From assembly GCF_000471905.2 (NCBI RefSeq), contig NW_006498608.1, positions 3,720,854-3,784,853 of the forward strand: a DNA stretch of 64,000 bases, given 5' to 3'. Shown in pieces: positions 12,638 through 26,600 of this stretch. The position numbers and the translations under genes were made by a program. Origin of the DNA: Amborella trichopoda. Its lineage: Eukaryota; Streptophyta; Magnoliopsida; Amborellales; Amborellaceae. Position 1 is the first letter of the stretch, and each line of letters starts with the position of its first letter. The notes beneath the pieces are model-generated. The model made no database searches. It worked only from the letters and a program-made list of their open reading frames with translations, and was not told the DNA's origin.

Positions 12638-12886
12638 TTTTGAGTATCTGGAATATGTATCTTGCAACACATTATCTAGATAGTACATTTTCAAGATTTT
12701 CATATGTTTATAGATCTACTTGATTTTAATTATTTTTTGAGTTTAAAATTTTATAATTAAATATAAAAATAAATTTCCAAATAAACTTTAGATTTTTTTA
12801 CGCACCAAAATTACATACTACTATAAAATTTGGAGGTGCGCCTTCATTGGATTGTTTAACGTTAGAACCTTATAGAAACCACAACC
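12638..12886 (+). mobile_element. MITE-like family 1, 5'-truncated copy
   Basis: Only the right two thirds are present: ACACATTATCTAGATAGTAC, TATAGATCTACTTGATTTTA, AAATTTGGAGGTGCGCCTTC and the terminus ACCTTATAGAAACCACAACC. The start is replaced by an A-tract. Confidence 0.7.
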
Positions 12887-14767
12887 TTCCTTATCTAACT
12901 TTACAATGAATCCTTTTTCTTTTTTTTTTCCGTCTTTCAAAGAAAGGCGAGGACAACACTTTTCGAAATTCAAAGACATAAATACTTTCAATTTTTTTTT
13001 GTTCCCATTGACTCTCCTTAGAAATAAGTTCATACACAATTGAATTAAACAGAGTTTCTAAAACAGATATACGTCACAAGATTTGACTGTACCATTTTGC
13101 ATGGCCTCGTACTCTAGGGTTTTATTTCCATCTCATTGAAAATCAGTATTCAAATCAAGTGCCTTGGTTTAATAATGTTTACCCAAAAAGACCTTTTTTT
13201 TTTACTATTTCAAAACCTTTACCTTATAATCATCATTTTTCTATTGGGCCAAGAGGCCCAAGACAGAGACTTTTAAATCGAATCCAATGAGGGAAAGGTA
13301 CAACAAATTCTTTCACAATATATAGGAGTCTGAGGCCCTAAACTATGGCATTTATGTTGGTTATTGTTTATAGACCAAGTTAGGTTTATATTCTTATGTG
13401 GTTATTAAACAAGCTTAATTTGGGTTTATTTTAGGTGCCTATTGGCCTAGTTTTATTTATGACTTTCTTTTTGTGAAAGGTATGGGGCTCCTTTCAAAGA
13501 CAATGTTGCATCTTTTTTATTATGGAAAGGGAAAGGTGAAGGTATTTTGGCCATTGAGAGAGATGGTGAGTGATTGAATGGAATGGCTGGTGATTTTGTG
13601 GATCATTCATTTACTGTATGCATTATTGAAGATAACAATGTGGGTGTGTTTGTGACATTTGTTTTCTAGTAATGTTTGACGGTGTTTTGGGGTCTCAAGG
13701 GTGGCATGAGTTGATTCGGGACTCATTAGGATCCGAATCCCGAGTCAGGGCTGATAAACTTAATTGCTTTTAAAAAATAGTAGTAGAATGATTTGTTTGC
13801 AATCGGTAGCTTGTCAAGTATGAGTAACTCGGGCGAGTCCTAGTCTAACCTAGAACTTCTAATTCAATATTACTGAGTAAAATCGACAAGAATCAATGGG
13901 TCTTTTTATGAATTAAATGACATTCCTGTTTTCTAGAACCTATAATGTCTTGAAACACATTCTTTATGTATTATTCATTGGTCCTTCTCGAACTTTTTAC
14001 ATTGTACTCTTCTTTTTAAAAAAAAAAAACCTTTAAGCGATTTCTCTCTAATCTCGTCTTCCAATGAAATTGAGAGTACTAATAATCAAGGATAAGATGG
14101 AACTTATTGTTCTTGGGCTACTTAACCATGCTTTGGAACTCTCAAATTCCTAATGGGCTACTTACCCATGCTTTGGAACTTCTTGTCATGGCACTACGTC
14201 TTAGGTTCCATTCCTTCATAATCTTATCAAAAAAAAAAAAGGGAGATATACAAAGATAAATAAAACTAACTAAAGTTTCACCTGAAACACCCACACTTCC
14301 ATACAAAAGGTCATGTCATGGAGCGTAAGCCTGTGCTTTGGACTCCTCTGACCTCTTTTTAATGACGCCTATCACATTATGCATGTATTACCCATTTTAA
14401 TAAGGTCCATACTTAGCCAAAACATAGAGAAAACTCATTCTTCCCTTTCTTTGGCCATTGACTTGAGATAATGTCCACAAACTACGTCACTCCCATTGAG
14501 ACTCTTAAAAAGTCTCTCTCTCTCTCTATTTGGAGGGTTTGGTGAAAAGCTTTTTATTTAAATAAGAGAGTGTCATTCCTTTGCTCTTACAAAAGACATG
14601 GCATTTTGTCTAGAAGTACAATTTGTGTTGGAATCTCAAATGAAGCCTAGAAGAAGCTTGTTGTAATGGTGGGAAATGACATTATTGAGGCCCCATGCAA
14701 CTTCACATAATATCAACTTAGATATAGGGGTTGACCCCCACTTGTTCATCAAAACGATGTTTTCTTT
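12887..14767. other. Intergenic, nothing recognised
   Basis: AT-rich unique-looking sequence apart from the 40-bp duplication at 14115. The short open frames show no family resemblance. Confidence 0.5.
14115..14180 (+). repeat. 40-bp period direct duplication
   Basis: GGGCTACTTA[AC]CCATGCTTTG followed by GAACT occurs at 14115 and 14155 with one difference. It is in non-coding sequence. Confidence 0.8.
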
Positions 14768-15116
14768 TCTGATGAAGTTTCTATAAGGCCTAGGCTCTAT
14801 GAAAACCAAATAAAGCCTCATCTCAATTCCTCATCTGAAAAGCACTTTCGGCCACGGAAATATCTATGATGGCTTTAAAAATCATATAGATCTTGTGGAT
14901 CTTTGAAAACTTATTTTAAAGGGGAAATGGACGGTCTAGATAATTTGTTAAATTATATATTATTTTTAGAATTTGAAATCCTAATTTTTTTCACAATAAT
15001 AACGCTCAAGTCGAGATGTTCGATGTAAAGATTTTTTAATGCTTGAATTACAATTTTTTATGATTTATTAGATGAGGCTTTGCTTATTTTGATAGGGCTG
15101 CAGCCCTATCAAACCA
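14768..15116. mobile_element. MITE-like family 2 copy with roughly 50-bp inverted repeats
   Basis: The left end GAAGTTTCTATAAGGCCTAGG continues through AAAGCCTCATCT. The right end, reverse complemented, AAATGGTTTGATAGGGCTGC, continues through the same AAAGCCTCATCT. Each terminus has its own palindrome (AGGCCTAGGCT-like on the left, TAGGGCTGCAGCCCTA on the right). No target duplication could be fixed. Confidence 0.65.
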
Positions 15117-17309
15117 TTTTCATTTGTTTTATAGGGGAAACATCAAAATTCAAAACCTAATAAACTCATGGTCCCAAATCTACACCATCTAGCAGAGGAA
15201 ATAACATTTGTTAATCCACTAACTTATGGAATAGTATACTTCCACTACCAAAACTAAATTCGAGCCGGTTTGATGCGTGTGCCCAAGAAAGAGGAGGAAA
15301 TTAAAATATATATATATATATAAAGGCATCTAAGTCCAAGGGTAGGATGTTCCAATAATTTTTAGTTCGTATTCTTTTCTTTTGCACTTATCGAAAGCTC
15401 ATATTTCCAAAATTTCAGGTCAATGGATTTATTAAAAAGATAAAAGCCTTGAACACATGCTGGTCGTTGGATCTATGAAGATCGATGAAGATTGAAACTA
15501 GACTGTCGGACTAAAACTATTCCATCAGCTAGTGAGCCAAAAGAAACCACTCCCATTAATATGATACATAAAACAAACATGCATCAACTTCTAAAGTAGG
15601 TCATTCATGTCCCTTGGGCTACCTGTGAGGAAATTCGGAAATGGTTTGTGATTAGGCTGAGCCGACGCCTCAACATAACATCCGCCCTCTATTTCCACTA
15701 TTAACATATATTATAAATAAATAAATAAATAATTCAGAAATTACTACAACGTAAATAAATAAATTTCTCTCTCCCTCTACATGTATATGTGCTCTCTCTC
15801 ACAATTATTAACTAAGGCGCATTTGAATTTTGGAATATACAATTTTGAAAACCGTATCTTCTAAGGAAGTAAATATTACGAGCTCCACAAGTGATACTGC
15901 AATATCCATTTTTCAACAATTAAATATAAGTAAACACTGCAATATTCACTTTTCGTGTGGCACTTCTCATTATCAAAACAGGGAACTGCTATAATTTTTG
16001 GAAGATGTGGTTGCCAAAACCAATTGTCTTCCAAATTCATGAGCGTTGTAGAAGTCCTCCAAGACCATGAACGCCATGGATTGCTTTCAGCTAATGTTTT
16101 ACACTCTAATTCATAACATAGTTTAAGCTCCAAACCTGGGCAATTATTATGTCATGTTTATGGGGATCTACACAATTCTATGAGATAAAATTGAAACGTC
16201 ACATCTACAGTGCAGTGGTTAGTGTTTTTATGCATTATATGGAGGGCCTTAATTTCAAATCTCCCAATAACTCTTTTTGCCTTTTGAACTGTTAAACTAA
16301 ATCTCTAAATAACTCTTGCAACCCCTTTTTCTATTTTTTTGGGGGGGCAACGTCGACCAAACTTCACTACATGGAATTAATATCACAAAAACACTTCCTG
16401 ATCTTTTATGTACTTTATATACCCAATCTTATTGGGTTTAGTAAGCATATTGTTTGACTTAATTAATTATGCACAGATATTCTTGAGATAGTTGAAAGTC
16501 CAACATAAACTCAACCGAAGTTCCTAGTGTCCACATAATTCCAAATGCATAAAACCAAAATTACTTTTCTGAATTGGATGCTTTCTTGGGCTTTAGAGCG
16601 AAAAAAATTTACTTTACTAGGCTTGATAAATTTGCAAGGAAAATTTCGCTTAAATGGATGTTGCGTTATTTCTTATTACAATTTTAACCAATTATCATTA
16701 TATAATAGCCACATGGGGTAGGGCATAAGATGAGGGCATGCGCACGAGATGACCGACTGTGAAGTTTAACCGTATCATGGACATGTTAATCTCAACCATT
16801 CAAACACAGCAAGGGATGGCGGATGTCCACTAGCAGTATAGACTGGGCACCATCGGTGCAGTGTAATCACCCCACCTTTTAACTGCTTAATATCTCATTT
16901 TCGACACACAATGACCATGCACAAGCAGTAAAAGGCAAGCAGCCCAAATCCGGCCTAGCATGGACCAAGCCCCAATCCTCCCTTCGGGCCGCGTGACCAG
17001 ACCTTGGCCAGCCTTCGAACCACATTTTATAGCCCAAGCCCTACTTTTTCTTAGCCCAGGGGCCACCCAGCCCATTACTAGCCCTAAAATTAAGAAGGTA
17101 TAAAGCACCACAATCATCTATAATCTCTCTCTACCCTGAGACCCTGAGAATGTCACGCGCATCTCTCTCTCACATCCATGTATGTATGATGTTTGTGTCT
17201 ATCTATTGTCCTAGGGTGCATGGTGCAGGCACACATTTATGTATCCATATCTGTGTACAGATACAGACAAACAAAACGACATTCAATCATACATAACATG
17301 AACAATTGT
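15117..17309. other. Intergenic, nothing coding supported
   Basis: Contains a TA microsatellite (15305-15322), AAAT repeats near 15715, and a GC-rich GGCC island at 16930-17060. An 85-residue minus-strand frame at 15876-16133 has Trp-rich sequence (NPWRSWSWRTS) but no family I recognise and no supporting exons. Confidence 0.5.
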
Positions 17310-17600
17310 TTCATATGAACTGGACCGCATTTCCACAATATACGGTCCAAAGGTATAAAGCATCCATCTTAAAATTGGATGCCATCTAAAAACAATTGTA
17401 ACTAACAGTCCAATGTATTTCCATATAATTATTATTTTTAGTTTTCAAAACAAAAATCATATTCATAATCTCCATGCTAAAGATTATATATTCTCTAAAA
17501 ATTAAGATCAAATTGTATTTAAAAAATATATTTATTGTCAAGCCCGCATTTCTACAATATGCAGCCTGGCCACATGCCAACTGCGTCCTATCATAATACA
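17310..17600. mobile_element. MITE-like family 3 copy (hairpin termini)
   Basis: Shares an ordered set of blocks with 49997-50300: GCATTTC-ACA-ATA-GCGG, AAGCATCCATCTTAAA, CATCTAAAAACAAT, AATCTCCATGCTA-AGATTATATAT, and a right terminus GCCCGCATTTCTACAATATGC. Identity appears near 80 per cent by eye, so it is old. Confidence 0.65.
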
Positions 17601-20600
17601 CATGAACTCGTAGATATCTATTTATGTATAATCAAATTATGTCTGCCAAGATGCAAAGATGCAAAAAATTTGGGCCTCTTGAATGTCCACTCTACCACAA
17701 TGCTCCCCATGGCCTTGCAGTGATTAAAAATATCACTGAATCAGACTCAGACCTCGGGTCTCCTGAATCACTTGGGGCAAGAAGGGTTCCAGGTCCAAAT
17801 GACTAACCCTAAAAAACCATGGGATTTCGACCCGAGGCGAGTCTGACACAAGCCAGTGGCAGTTTGTGTATATGTTATCTGAGACTGGGCCTTAATCAGG
17901 CCGTCCAACTTGGCTGAGTCTGCCTCTATCTTGGTCTCAAGACCCTGTTGAGACAACCAAAGCCTGGGTTTTTAACATTGGTCATTCTACATCTTCCATC
18001 CTTCGGGTTAAGCCAAAGCACAAAATACGCAACCAAGAAGCCGCTACATTTCTAAGAAGTAACATAGGAATAATTAAGCAAATGCAATTGTATAACAAAA
18101 TTCCACATTATGTAGTGAATTCCTCCTGAATGGGAAAAGCATCCCAGCTTGATTATAGTAAGTCAAAGTGTGCTTTAACGATTCCATGAATGCTGTACTA
18201 GAATTTAAAACAGTAAGTGAAAGGCCTACTTTAACCACTAAACAATCTCCTGGGAAAGAAGTTTTCTCAACCCGGACATTTGATTTTCGACTCTGTGGAT
18301 TAGACAAAACTCACAATGTCTGTTCTTTTTTGCTAAGTGCATCACGCGATGACAGTGGCAGAACCACACACAACCCAAAGTGGGACCCGCAGATTCCGTC
18401 TATTTACAACGACAAAACTCATAATGCTATGTCACCATATCACATAGAACCATAACGCCAATCGTTTCTCCGATCTGTCATATTGCAAGAATAAATGTGA
18501 TTTTGCCAACAGGTCGAAATAACTTCCCAATGAGGCTGCAACTAATCAAAGACTAGGTCAACGAAGCTGCATCACTGATTTCAGCTCAGAATCTTTACAG
18601 CATGTAGGACCCAAGATCTTCTTATGGTTGAGCACTCCGTCTTGCAATTAGTCTGATTATGATTAAAGGAGCTTGGAGCAGTGCTCTAGATTCCAAGCAT
18701 ATATGCTATTCAGAATCGAGGAACCTCGCATCACAATAACGATTTAGAAAACAGTACATCTACATGTATACAGCTTACATTCAATGGAACCTATCACCAC
18801 TTTCACTTAAACTCTTCTTGTGTGCAACTATCTCCATGTCTAGTAGCAAACATTCGAAGTCCATCCAGTAAGCCTCTTGCATCTGCCTCAGAGGAACAAA
18901 ATCACCTAGAGGTCTTCAATTAAGTCCTTCAAGGTCAATCCTTCTCCCTTACAAGAATAATTCCGACTCTATACGACTGGAAGCTCCCAAAGGAATTTAT
19001 GTCAAGCTTTACCACCGGTACTTGCTTCAAGGGTCAGTCTCTATTTCACTGAATGCCAATATTCTTCACTATTCAACCAAATTGTTGACTGAGAAAACAA
19101 AGAAGTCTTCTCTAAAACGCGTCAACTTGATTGACAATTGATTTCTATGCTTAAGCAACTAGTAGTTCTAACATCTCTCAATACTTGGTTGTTCCTTCCC
19201 TCCATAAACCTCAAAATATACTTTACAGGCTGACGGTGAAAAGTTGGACAGGTCCAATGATGCAGTGGTCGAATTACTTCAGCAAAACTACATGTACATG
19301 TACATTCTCAAAAAAAAAAAACTACATGTACATGCTCCTCACTGCCATGGGTGAAAGATGTAGTGCAGGTAAAGGAACAAATCCCCTTTGCAAGAGAAGT
19401 GAGGTAATGATCCAAAGATAATTTGTTTCAGTATCATTGAAGTTTTTAGGTGATTCCTTAGCCTAAGCTCAAAAAAAAGAGAGAGAAACGCAAGGTCCAG
19501 AGCAATCTTAGATCATTAAGATGAGGAGGCAGCAGTATTACATATATGTCTAATACTTATCTAGCACTAACCCAAAAACCCAGAACACTCAATGTCTATA
19601 TAACCATCTCGACATAAATTTAAGCATATGTACAAGTTACCAAAGAATTTCAAAATATAATAATTGAAAAATAAAAAAAACCAATAATAAACTAAAATAT
19701 AAATTTATTTTATGCAGGAAAGTTAAAAATACATTCTCTCATTGTATGCAAAAATTATATTTTGCAAAATGCATAAACATCTTTTGAGAGTTGTGTTGGT
19801 AGAACTATTGATACTGTCCTAGGAAAATGCAAGCTTGAACTCAAAGTGCAATTACAATATAAATATAAACCACATTTAAACAGTACTATCAGTCTTTGTG
19901 GACAATATTAATATAGGAACAATAAATGCATATAAAATACATGCATAAACGTATGCATATTCTAATATTTTAAGAGAGTTCTTCTCTTTGTAGTCCTGTT
20001 GTCAAATATTTTGGCTTTTCTAGTGTAATAAATGCATGTGCTATGAGAAAGTTCTTTCTTTTTAATGTTTTATCTGATAGTAAATAAATATTCTAACGTT
20101 TCCAATCTAATAAATGCACCATCAGAGACCTAGGAGCACTTATGCCTTCTGTTGCACTTAGCCAAGAAATAAGTATTATATATTTCAAAACTAGAACATA
20201 ACTGAAGTTCCTGGCATGGTGGTTAGCTCTTTTAACATAACAATCGTAGGTTGAACACTGGACATGCCAGATATGCATGTCAACACCCACATGTCAGAGT
20301 AGTTATTTTGTAAACACGTACAGGCAGTGTGTCAGTCATGTGTCAACATGTGTCGCCATGCGTACAAAAGGAAAGTGGGATGTCTAACACTCATTGGAAG
20401 ATACTGGAGGAATTACAAGAAAAATAATGTTTTGATGAATAGCAGATAATTCTTCTTTAAAAGAAAGGAAGAAACATGAACTCATTTAACAGCACATATG
20501 ACACGAGCCAAATTGGATGACACAAGGGGGAACATTGCAGTACATGCTTATACCATTAGGTTGAACACTTTATGACAAGACCATGTTAACTTGTTCGTTC

Positions 20601-23600
20601 CCCTTATTGGGAGCAAAAAATTCGGAAAGTCGTTTGAACTTCAAATGGCAGTACCCCAAGTCAACTCTATACAGGTCTCCTATGTGCAAGACAAACATGA
20701 GCAGGCCTCTCTATTATGTTTGAAGTAACATTTCCTTAAAAGATGGAAGGCTAACAATTTTTAGATTTTTCTTTTATTCACCGACTTCAATTAGTTGAAT
20801 AGAAGAATGCAATTTAGAATGAGGATATTGGAAAAATTACGACAAAAAAGAGAATACAGGAGAGATTTGAGGAGGATATTGGAAAAATAACGGCTAAGAA
20901 GAATTATCCATGTGAAGAAACTGAAATGTGATACGTTGAGTTATAGCTCTCTAGGTGTCAGTCAGGGAAAGGGTATGTACCCTAGCAAAGTCGTCCCCCA
21001 CAAACCACCGTTTGAACAACAATGGAAGTTCATTTTCCACGCCAAAAGGACACTATGTGGAATATGGTCAGATCCTTCAACCTTGCCTTGTTATGAGTTC
21101 GGCGTACCCCTAAAGGTTTGGCAAGAAGCTTCAGGCAAGGGTAACACAGAAAGATATCAACACTCCTGAGAAGAATAAGAGAAGAAAATTAGGGAACTTG
21201 CATTAACCATAATCGATAAAAAATTATGGTGGTACAGGAGTCTAGTTGAAGAAGACAATATGTGATTTTCCTGTTCAATAGTTTTACAAAAAGCAATGAC
21301 ATAAAGAGTGGTCAGGATACCAACGTCCCAATTTGAAGGAAGCATTTGATCAATTTTACAGGAACATATAGTGCTAGTTGACAAAAGTTCGATAGGTCAC
21401 ACGGATTGTTCATCATCTTCATATAGTGAAAATGTGAAGTACGCATATTAGAGGCAGTGACGTAAGACTAGATGTGTTTGATTTTAATCAATGATCTACC
21501 TAGATCATTGATGACTCTTCTTTTTGAAATTACCTACCCAAAACAACCTAATCTTCCAAAGATCTATGAGCTGAGTTGGATGACAATAGAGGGACTAGAA
21601 GACAGTCATGGTTTTTAGGTGATTGAGGACTTGAGAAAACCATCCGATTATGGTTTAGACAAGAGATTCATTACGGTACAAGGTCAAACCATTAGGAGGA
21701 CCAAATGACAAACAAAACTCAATCAACTTTAAAGGAGTGCCTCAAAGGACCATCTCCACATTTTTGTGGGAACACCATTCCCTGACAGAACAAGCTAACC
21801 CAGTTTGCTGATACATTTCACATATCGTTTTGACTCAACTTCTATGTCGACACAGATGAATCATTTTAAAACTCAAAGTGTTTAGATGACTTGCCAAATT
21901 CACTCAGCCATCTTCTTTAGCAAGGGTTTTACCTTTACTTTTTAAAAAATAAAAAGGTGATGATTTAAATGAAAAATATCTTTTAACTGTTCAATACAAA
22001 AGATTTCTATATAAGAAATCAATATAAATTGATTTAGGCATCAAAATGTACTAAAAGGTCCCTCAACAAGGTAGTAGAGGATTCTGATGGTGAAGCCAGG
22101 CCCTCACAAAACCCCTCTCAAGTCCCCACCATCCAACCTCCACAAAACCCCTCCTCCAAACCAAATGAACAAATAAGTTCCCAATCCCTTGTTTCTATAT
22201 TCATGTATATCCTTTTCTTTAGATATCATCTATTTACTTTTATTTATATTTTATCTATTTAATTTCATAATTTATGGTGCAGCTGCAGCTCACCAAAAGT
22301 CCATGTCGCCTCAAAAAATGAAGATTGGTATTATTCCTGTCCCATCTGGGCATGCCATAAAAATGACAGCGCTTCTAGAAGGCATGTAACGATATCACGG
22401 CATCAAGATTTAGAAACAAAGACTACATTCTTTTTGGCTATATAGAAACAAAGTGTAGCATATTCAAAGTTGTTGTTCATTAAGACTGGTGCAAATAGGC
22501 AATAGATGAAATTCCTCTGTCAGGATGTTAAACAAAATAGATGTGTGCCACAACTGACAAGGAGATTAAAGGGGAAAGAGGAAGCATAAATCCTTACATT
22601 AAAATCAAACATTACAAAAAAAAGTAGAAGATGAACTTGAGGGTTTCTCGTGTGAAAAATAATTTAACATCAATTTCACTTATCGTGGAGGCACTTCTTC
22701 TTTTTTTTTAACTACACGACAAACTAGATAACTTTTCGAGTGCATAACCTAAATAGAATGCAAAAGAGGACACCTCAAATGGACCAGCATGATAAACCCT
22801 CAGGCAGCCTAATTTAAAGTTATAATATCAATATATGCACACCTAATTAAGTATTTGAAACTCCCCACAACATGCCATCAAAAAACTTTGGAAATTCAAT
22901 ATATACAAAACAAAAACAATTTTTTTATTTCTTTAGTATGATACATCTTTAACTTCAAAAAATTATAAGCAAAAAATAATAGAAGATATGAGTTGTACAA
23001 TGGCATATGAAAACCTATGACAAAATTTTCAGGTCCGGAATATATTCAATTCAAGACCTACCATATAACCTCTCTCCATATGGATATAGAACAATGTAAT
23101 ACCACACAAAACTGATGTACATTCTTGCATATTAGTTCCATCAAGAACATAATAAGCCACAACAGTCTCTGGAGTTCAGATAACACCCAAAAGGTCTATA
23201 CAAATGCTCTACGCACATCTATGAGAAATGTTCCTGCACACATAATAAAATTGTCAACCACTCAATAAGGTAACATTGCAACTCTAGTGAAAATTTTGTT
23301 CTTTCCTTTTTCTGGTTCTTTTCGTTAGGAAAGCAAGACATGTCATCATAAAAAATTATAAGATAATGTAAAAAATTAACATTAGATCACTCACATTTTA
23401 GTTGAGCATCTCCTTCCCCAGATTCCATGCTTTGATATCAAACAGATACACCTCACTATGAGTGTGCATATAGTTGCACCCTAAGAAGACGCATGTATAA
23501 GATCACTTTTAAGGTCCACACATGCCTTAACCATGTTCTTGCAAATCCTTTATATGTATATTTCGTGAAGGAAGATAATGCTAATACAGCAAAACCTATG

Positions 23601-23680
23601 GTTCACCAACCATCGAGACTGTATACATAGGAGAAGAAAAAGAAACTAAAATGATCCATAAGAGGCATCATAGGCAGGCA
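17601..23680. other. About 6 kb of spacer downstream of the kinase gene, no gene recognised
   Basis: Codon-like structure is absent, and the longest open frame is 95 codons without family resemblance. A palindromic ACATGTACATGT / CATGTACATG motif repeats at 19290 and 19325 around an A-tract. The stretch just 3' of 23680 would contain the kinase 3'UTR; several AATAAA-like words are present, and no single poly-A site stands out. Confidence 0.5.
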
Positions 23681-26600
23681 TCACTTCACATTGATTGCTG
23701 CAGACATTTTCCTCAATTTCTGAGATATTTCTGCAAACGAAGGCCTCTCTCCTGGATCAGAAGACCAAGAACTTTCCATCAAAGATCTCCATTCAGGATC
23801 GCACCATGTCGGGATTTGTGGACGCAAAGTATTGTTCACAATTCCCCCTACATAAACATGGGACCACCAATGTGTCCTTAGTGAAATCAGCCCATGGATG
23901 GTTGCCCATCCATGACAATGACAATGACAATGACAATGCAGCAGTACAAATAAAACAACTTTTTTATGGGACATGAAATGAAATATTTGCATTCATCAAG
24001 ATAGCATACAAGCCATGAGATTTTGTTGTCAAGAGAAAGCTATTATCATGATTCCCCAGCTGTATGCAGCCCAATTTTTATTACACTACCACTTGATGTA
24101 TAATGATGTTTATATCTTAGTAATATGAACAAGATAGAACATTTATAACTCAAGAAGCAAACATTATTGGCCTATCAGAAAGTCTGTCAGGTCACCTATT
24201 TTCAGTTAAAACTGCATATGTCGAACCAAAGGCTATGGCACAGCCATAGATTAGCTACTGAATAGCAGGCAATGTTGTTTAAGCCTATTACAAGCTAGAT
24301 CCATAATGGATGCATGACTGGAGAGCATACAAGTCCAGTTTGAAAAGTGAAAACGTAAGAAACCACATATTAATCAATACAACTATTGGAATAATGTTCA
24401 AGAACAAACATTTTTTCCCCTTCTTCTAAAATCAGGTGTAAGCAAAATCAAAGCTCCAAACCAGTTCTTTTTTCACAAGATTGATATTGGAGAGTACGAG
24501 AGTCATTTTGGAGATTTTTGGGTGCTCATTCATCCAAATACATGGCCAAATGAGGTGCCACCATGTGGTATAAATCATAATCCATCATATAAATCATCTC
24601 CTCAGTAAATATGACAAACAAAGTTCTAAGTTCTCATTAAATGTAGTTCACTCTACATCCCTTACATTTCCAATATTTCACATAAATCATAAGCCTCAAA
24701 AATATGATATAATAAATTGATAAACAAAGTCATCCTTATTAATGCAGTTCACTTGACTGCTCATGTATTTAGGAATTTTTCCTTGTTCCAGAGTTACAGG
24801 GCCTCCAATTGGTCGAGGACCCCAAGGTCAGTGTTTCAAAAAGCGCTAGGCGGTCCTAGGCGGTCGGGGGGTCCAAGCCGCCCAGCGCCTAGGCAGCCGC
24901 CCAGAACCTGTGCGGGCCAGTAGAAAAAAAATTTGTTTTGGGGTTTTCTCTCTCTAAATAGCCTCTAATGAAAACCCACAATTTGCCCTTTAGTATTAAA
25001 AAATGACCCAAAAATACCCATAAGGAGCCGCATTTCAGCCCCTGAGCAGCCACCCGGGCGGGCGCCCAGGTATATCCGCCTAGGCCTGGGCGATGCGCCC
25101 AGGCCTTCTGGACCGCCTAGATGTTGGTCCAGGCGCTGGGCAATCCGCTTTTTAAAACAATGCCCAAGGTTCAACATTATTCAGTCACATATCTTATACA
25201 TCAAGCATTATGGAATATGTTCTTGATAATGCAAACATGGCAGCCACATAATTAAATGAGGGCATATAGTATGCTCCCAAGGGATTTTACTGTACACTTA
25301 CTCCCTCAGGCAGAAGTATTACTCAGGAATTTTGTTTTGACCCGAAATTTTGGGAACCACCTAAAAACCATTAGAGGATTGTGTTCAAAAGAAACAACTT
25401 GAATTTTGAGTTTTTCTAATTCTTACCTCACCCTTCAAAGATTGGATGGTTTCTATTCAATCTAGAGGCATTCTTTTCCAACAAGCCAATAGAGAATGAG
25501 ATGTAAAAAAAAAAAAAATTTATTGACACCAGTATATGGTTGAGATTACATCCCCAAAATTTGGAGTTCAGAAAATACTTCTTCTAGAAAGGGTTTTACC
25601 CAAGTGAGCAAATGGCCAGAATGCTCCCTCATGAGCATGAAATCTTATGGCTAAATAAATTTCTGTGCAAACCCTGCCAGTGTAAATTCTTCAGAGTAAT
25701 TTTCGATTGAGTTGTCCACCTTACTAGCATTGCGGCCAATAATATTAATCATTTATCGCATGTGACGTCTAATAATCACATCACTTCCATAACCATCAAT
25801 TATTAGATTAATAGTATATTATACTCACCAGGATATTTTGGGTGACCCTGCTGCCTAGGGTTAAGGCTCTAAGACCCATATCCTACCGGAGACGCTACAT
25901 GATTTATTATTTTCAGATAACCACCAATCTTCTTTTGTTTCCTACAAGAAGTGAAGTTCAATGCAGTTCATGTTTCACTCCCAATTTTTCATATTGTACT
26001 AGAAATTTATACAATTCATAAGTAAATTTTCTACATATGCAATGTCGTTCATTTTATAAGAATGTCCAAACTGTTTTAATGTTTTTTATATTTTTATATT
26101 TGATAAAAATTTATTTTGTGCTTTCTTTTTCGCATGCATACATACAACTAGCCTACAGATTTTTCTTAGAATTTTATTATTTCAGTCCTAGCATGATCGA
26201 CATTCTAATCAAATGCATTTTAGGAAGCTTTGTCACTTGGTTCCTAATGAGATTACAAACCAGTGTGGACTGGGATGATAATTGCCTGGGTTAGTATTTG
26301 AAAACTCATATTTAAAGAAATAACAGGTTTCCTCAAATATGTTTAGCTTGAGCCTAATTGCATCAGATCTATCATATGTAGATTAACTTCTAAGTATCTT
26401 CTTACAATTTTTTGAACTTTCATTTTGAGACCACATTTTTATTAATAGTAGTATACTTTGCTCTGGACTTAAAATTATGCCTATAAAATTAACAGAAACA
26501 ATATTATAAAATATTAACACGAACCAAATAAACTAAAATTCATATACAAAATAAAAGAAAAATCAATATAATTTCATAAAAATGAAATTCAAATATGGAA

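Noticed and set aside
15876..16133. Trp-rich 85-codon minus-strand frame, possible gene fragment
   Set aside because: The NPWRSWSWRTS and NLEDNWFWQPHLP stretches look protein-like, but I cannot assign a family and see no adjoining exons; left unassigned.
20215..20275. tRNA- or SINE-like segment (GGCATGGTGGTTAGCTC ... GGTTGAACACTGG)
   Set aside because: Box A/B-like words and a short outer stem are present, but the anticodon and T arms do not fold properly and the B box is degenerate.
20912..21169. 85-codon open frame in the spacer 3' of the kinase gene
   Set aside because: No recognisable domain, no splice or promoter context; base composition is like the surrounding spacer.
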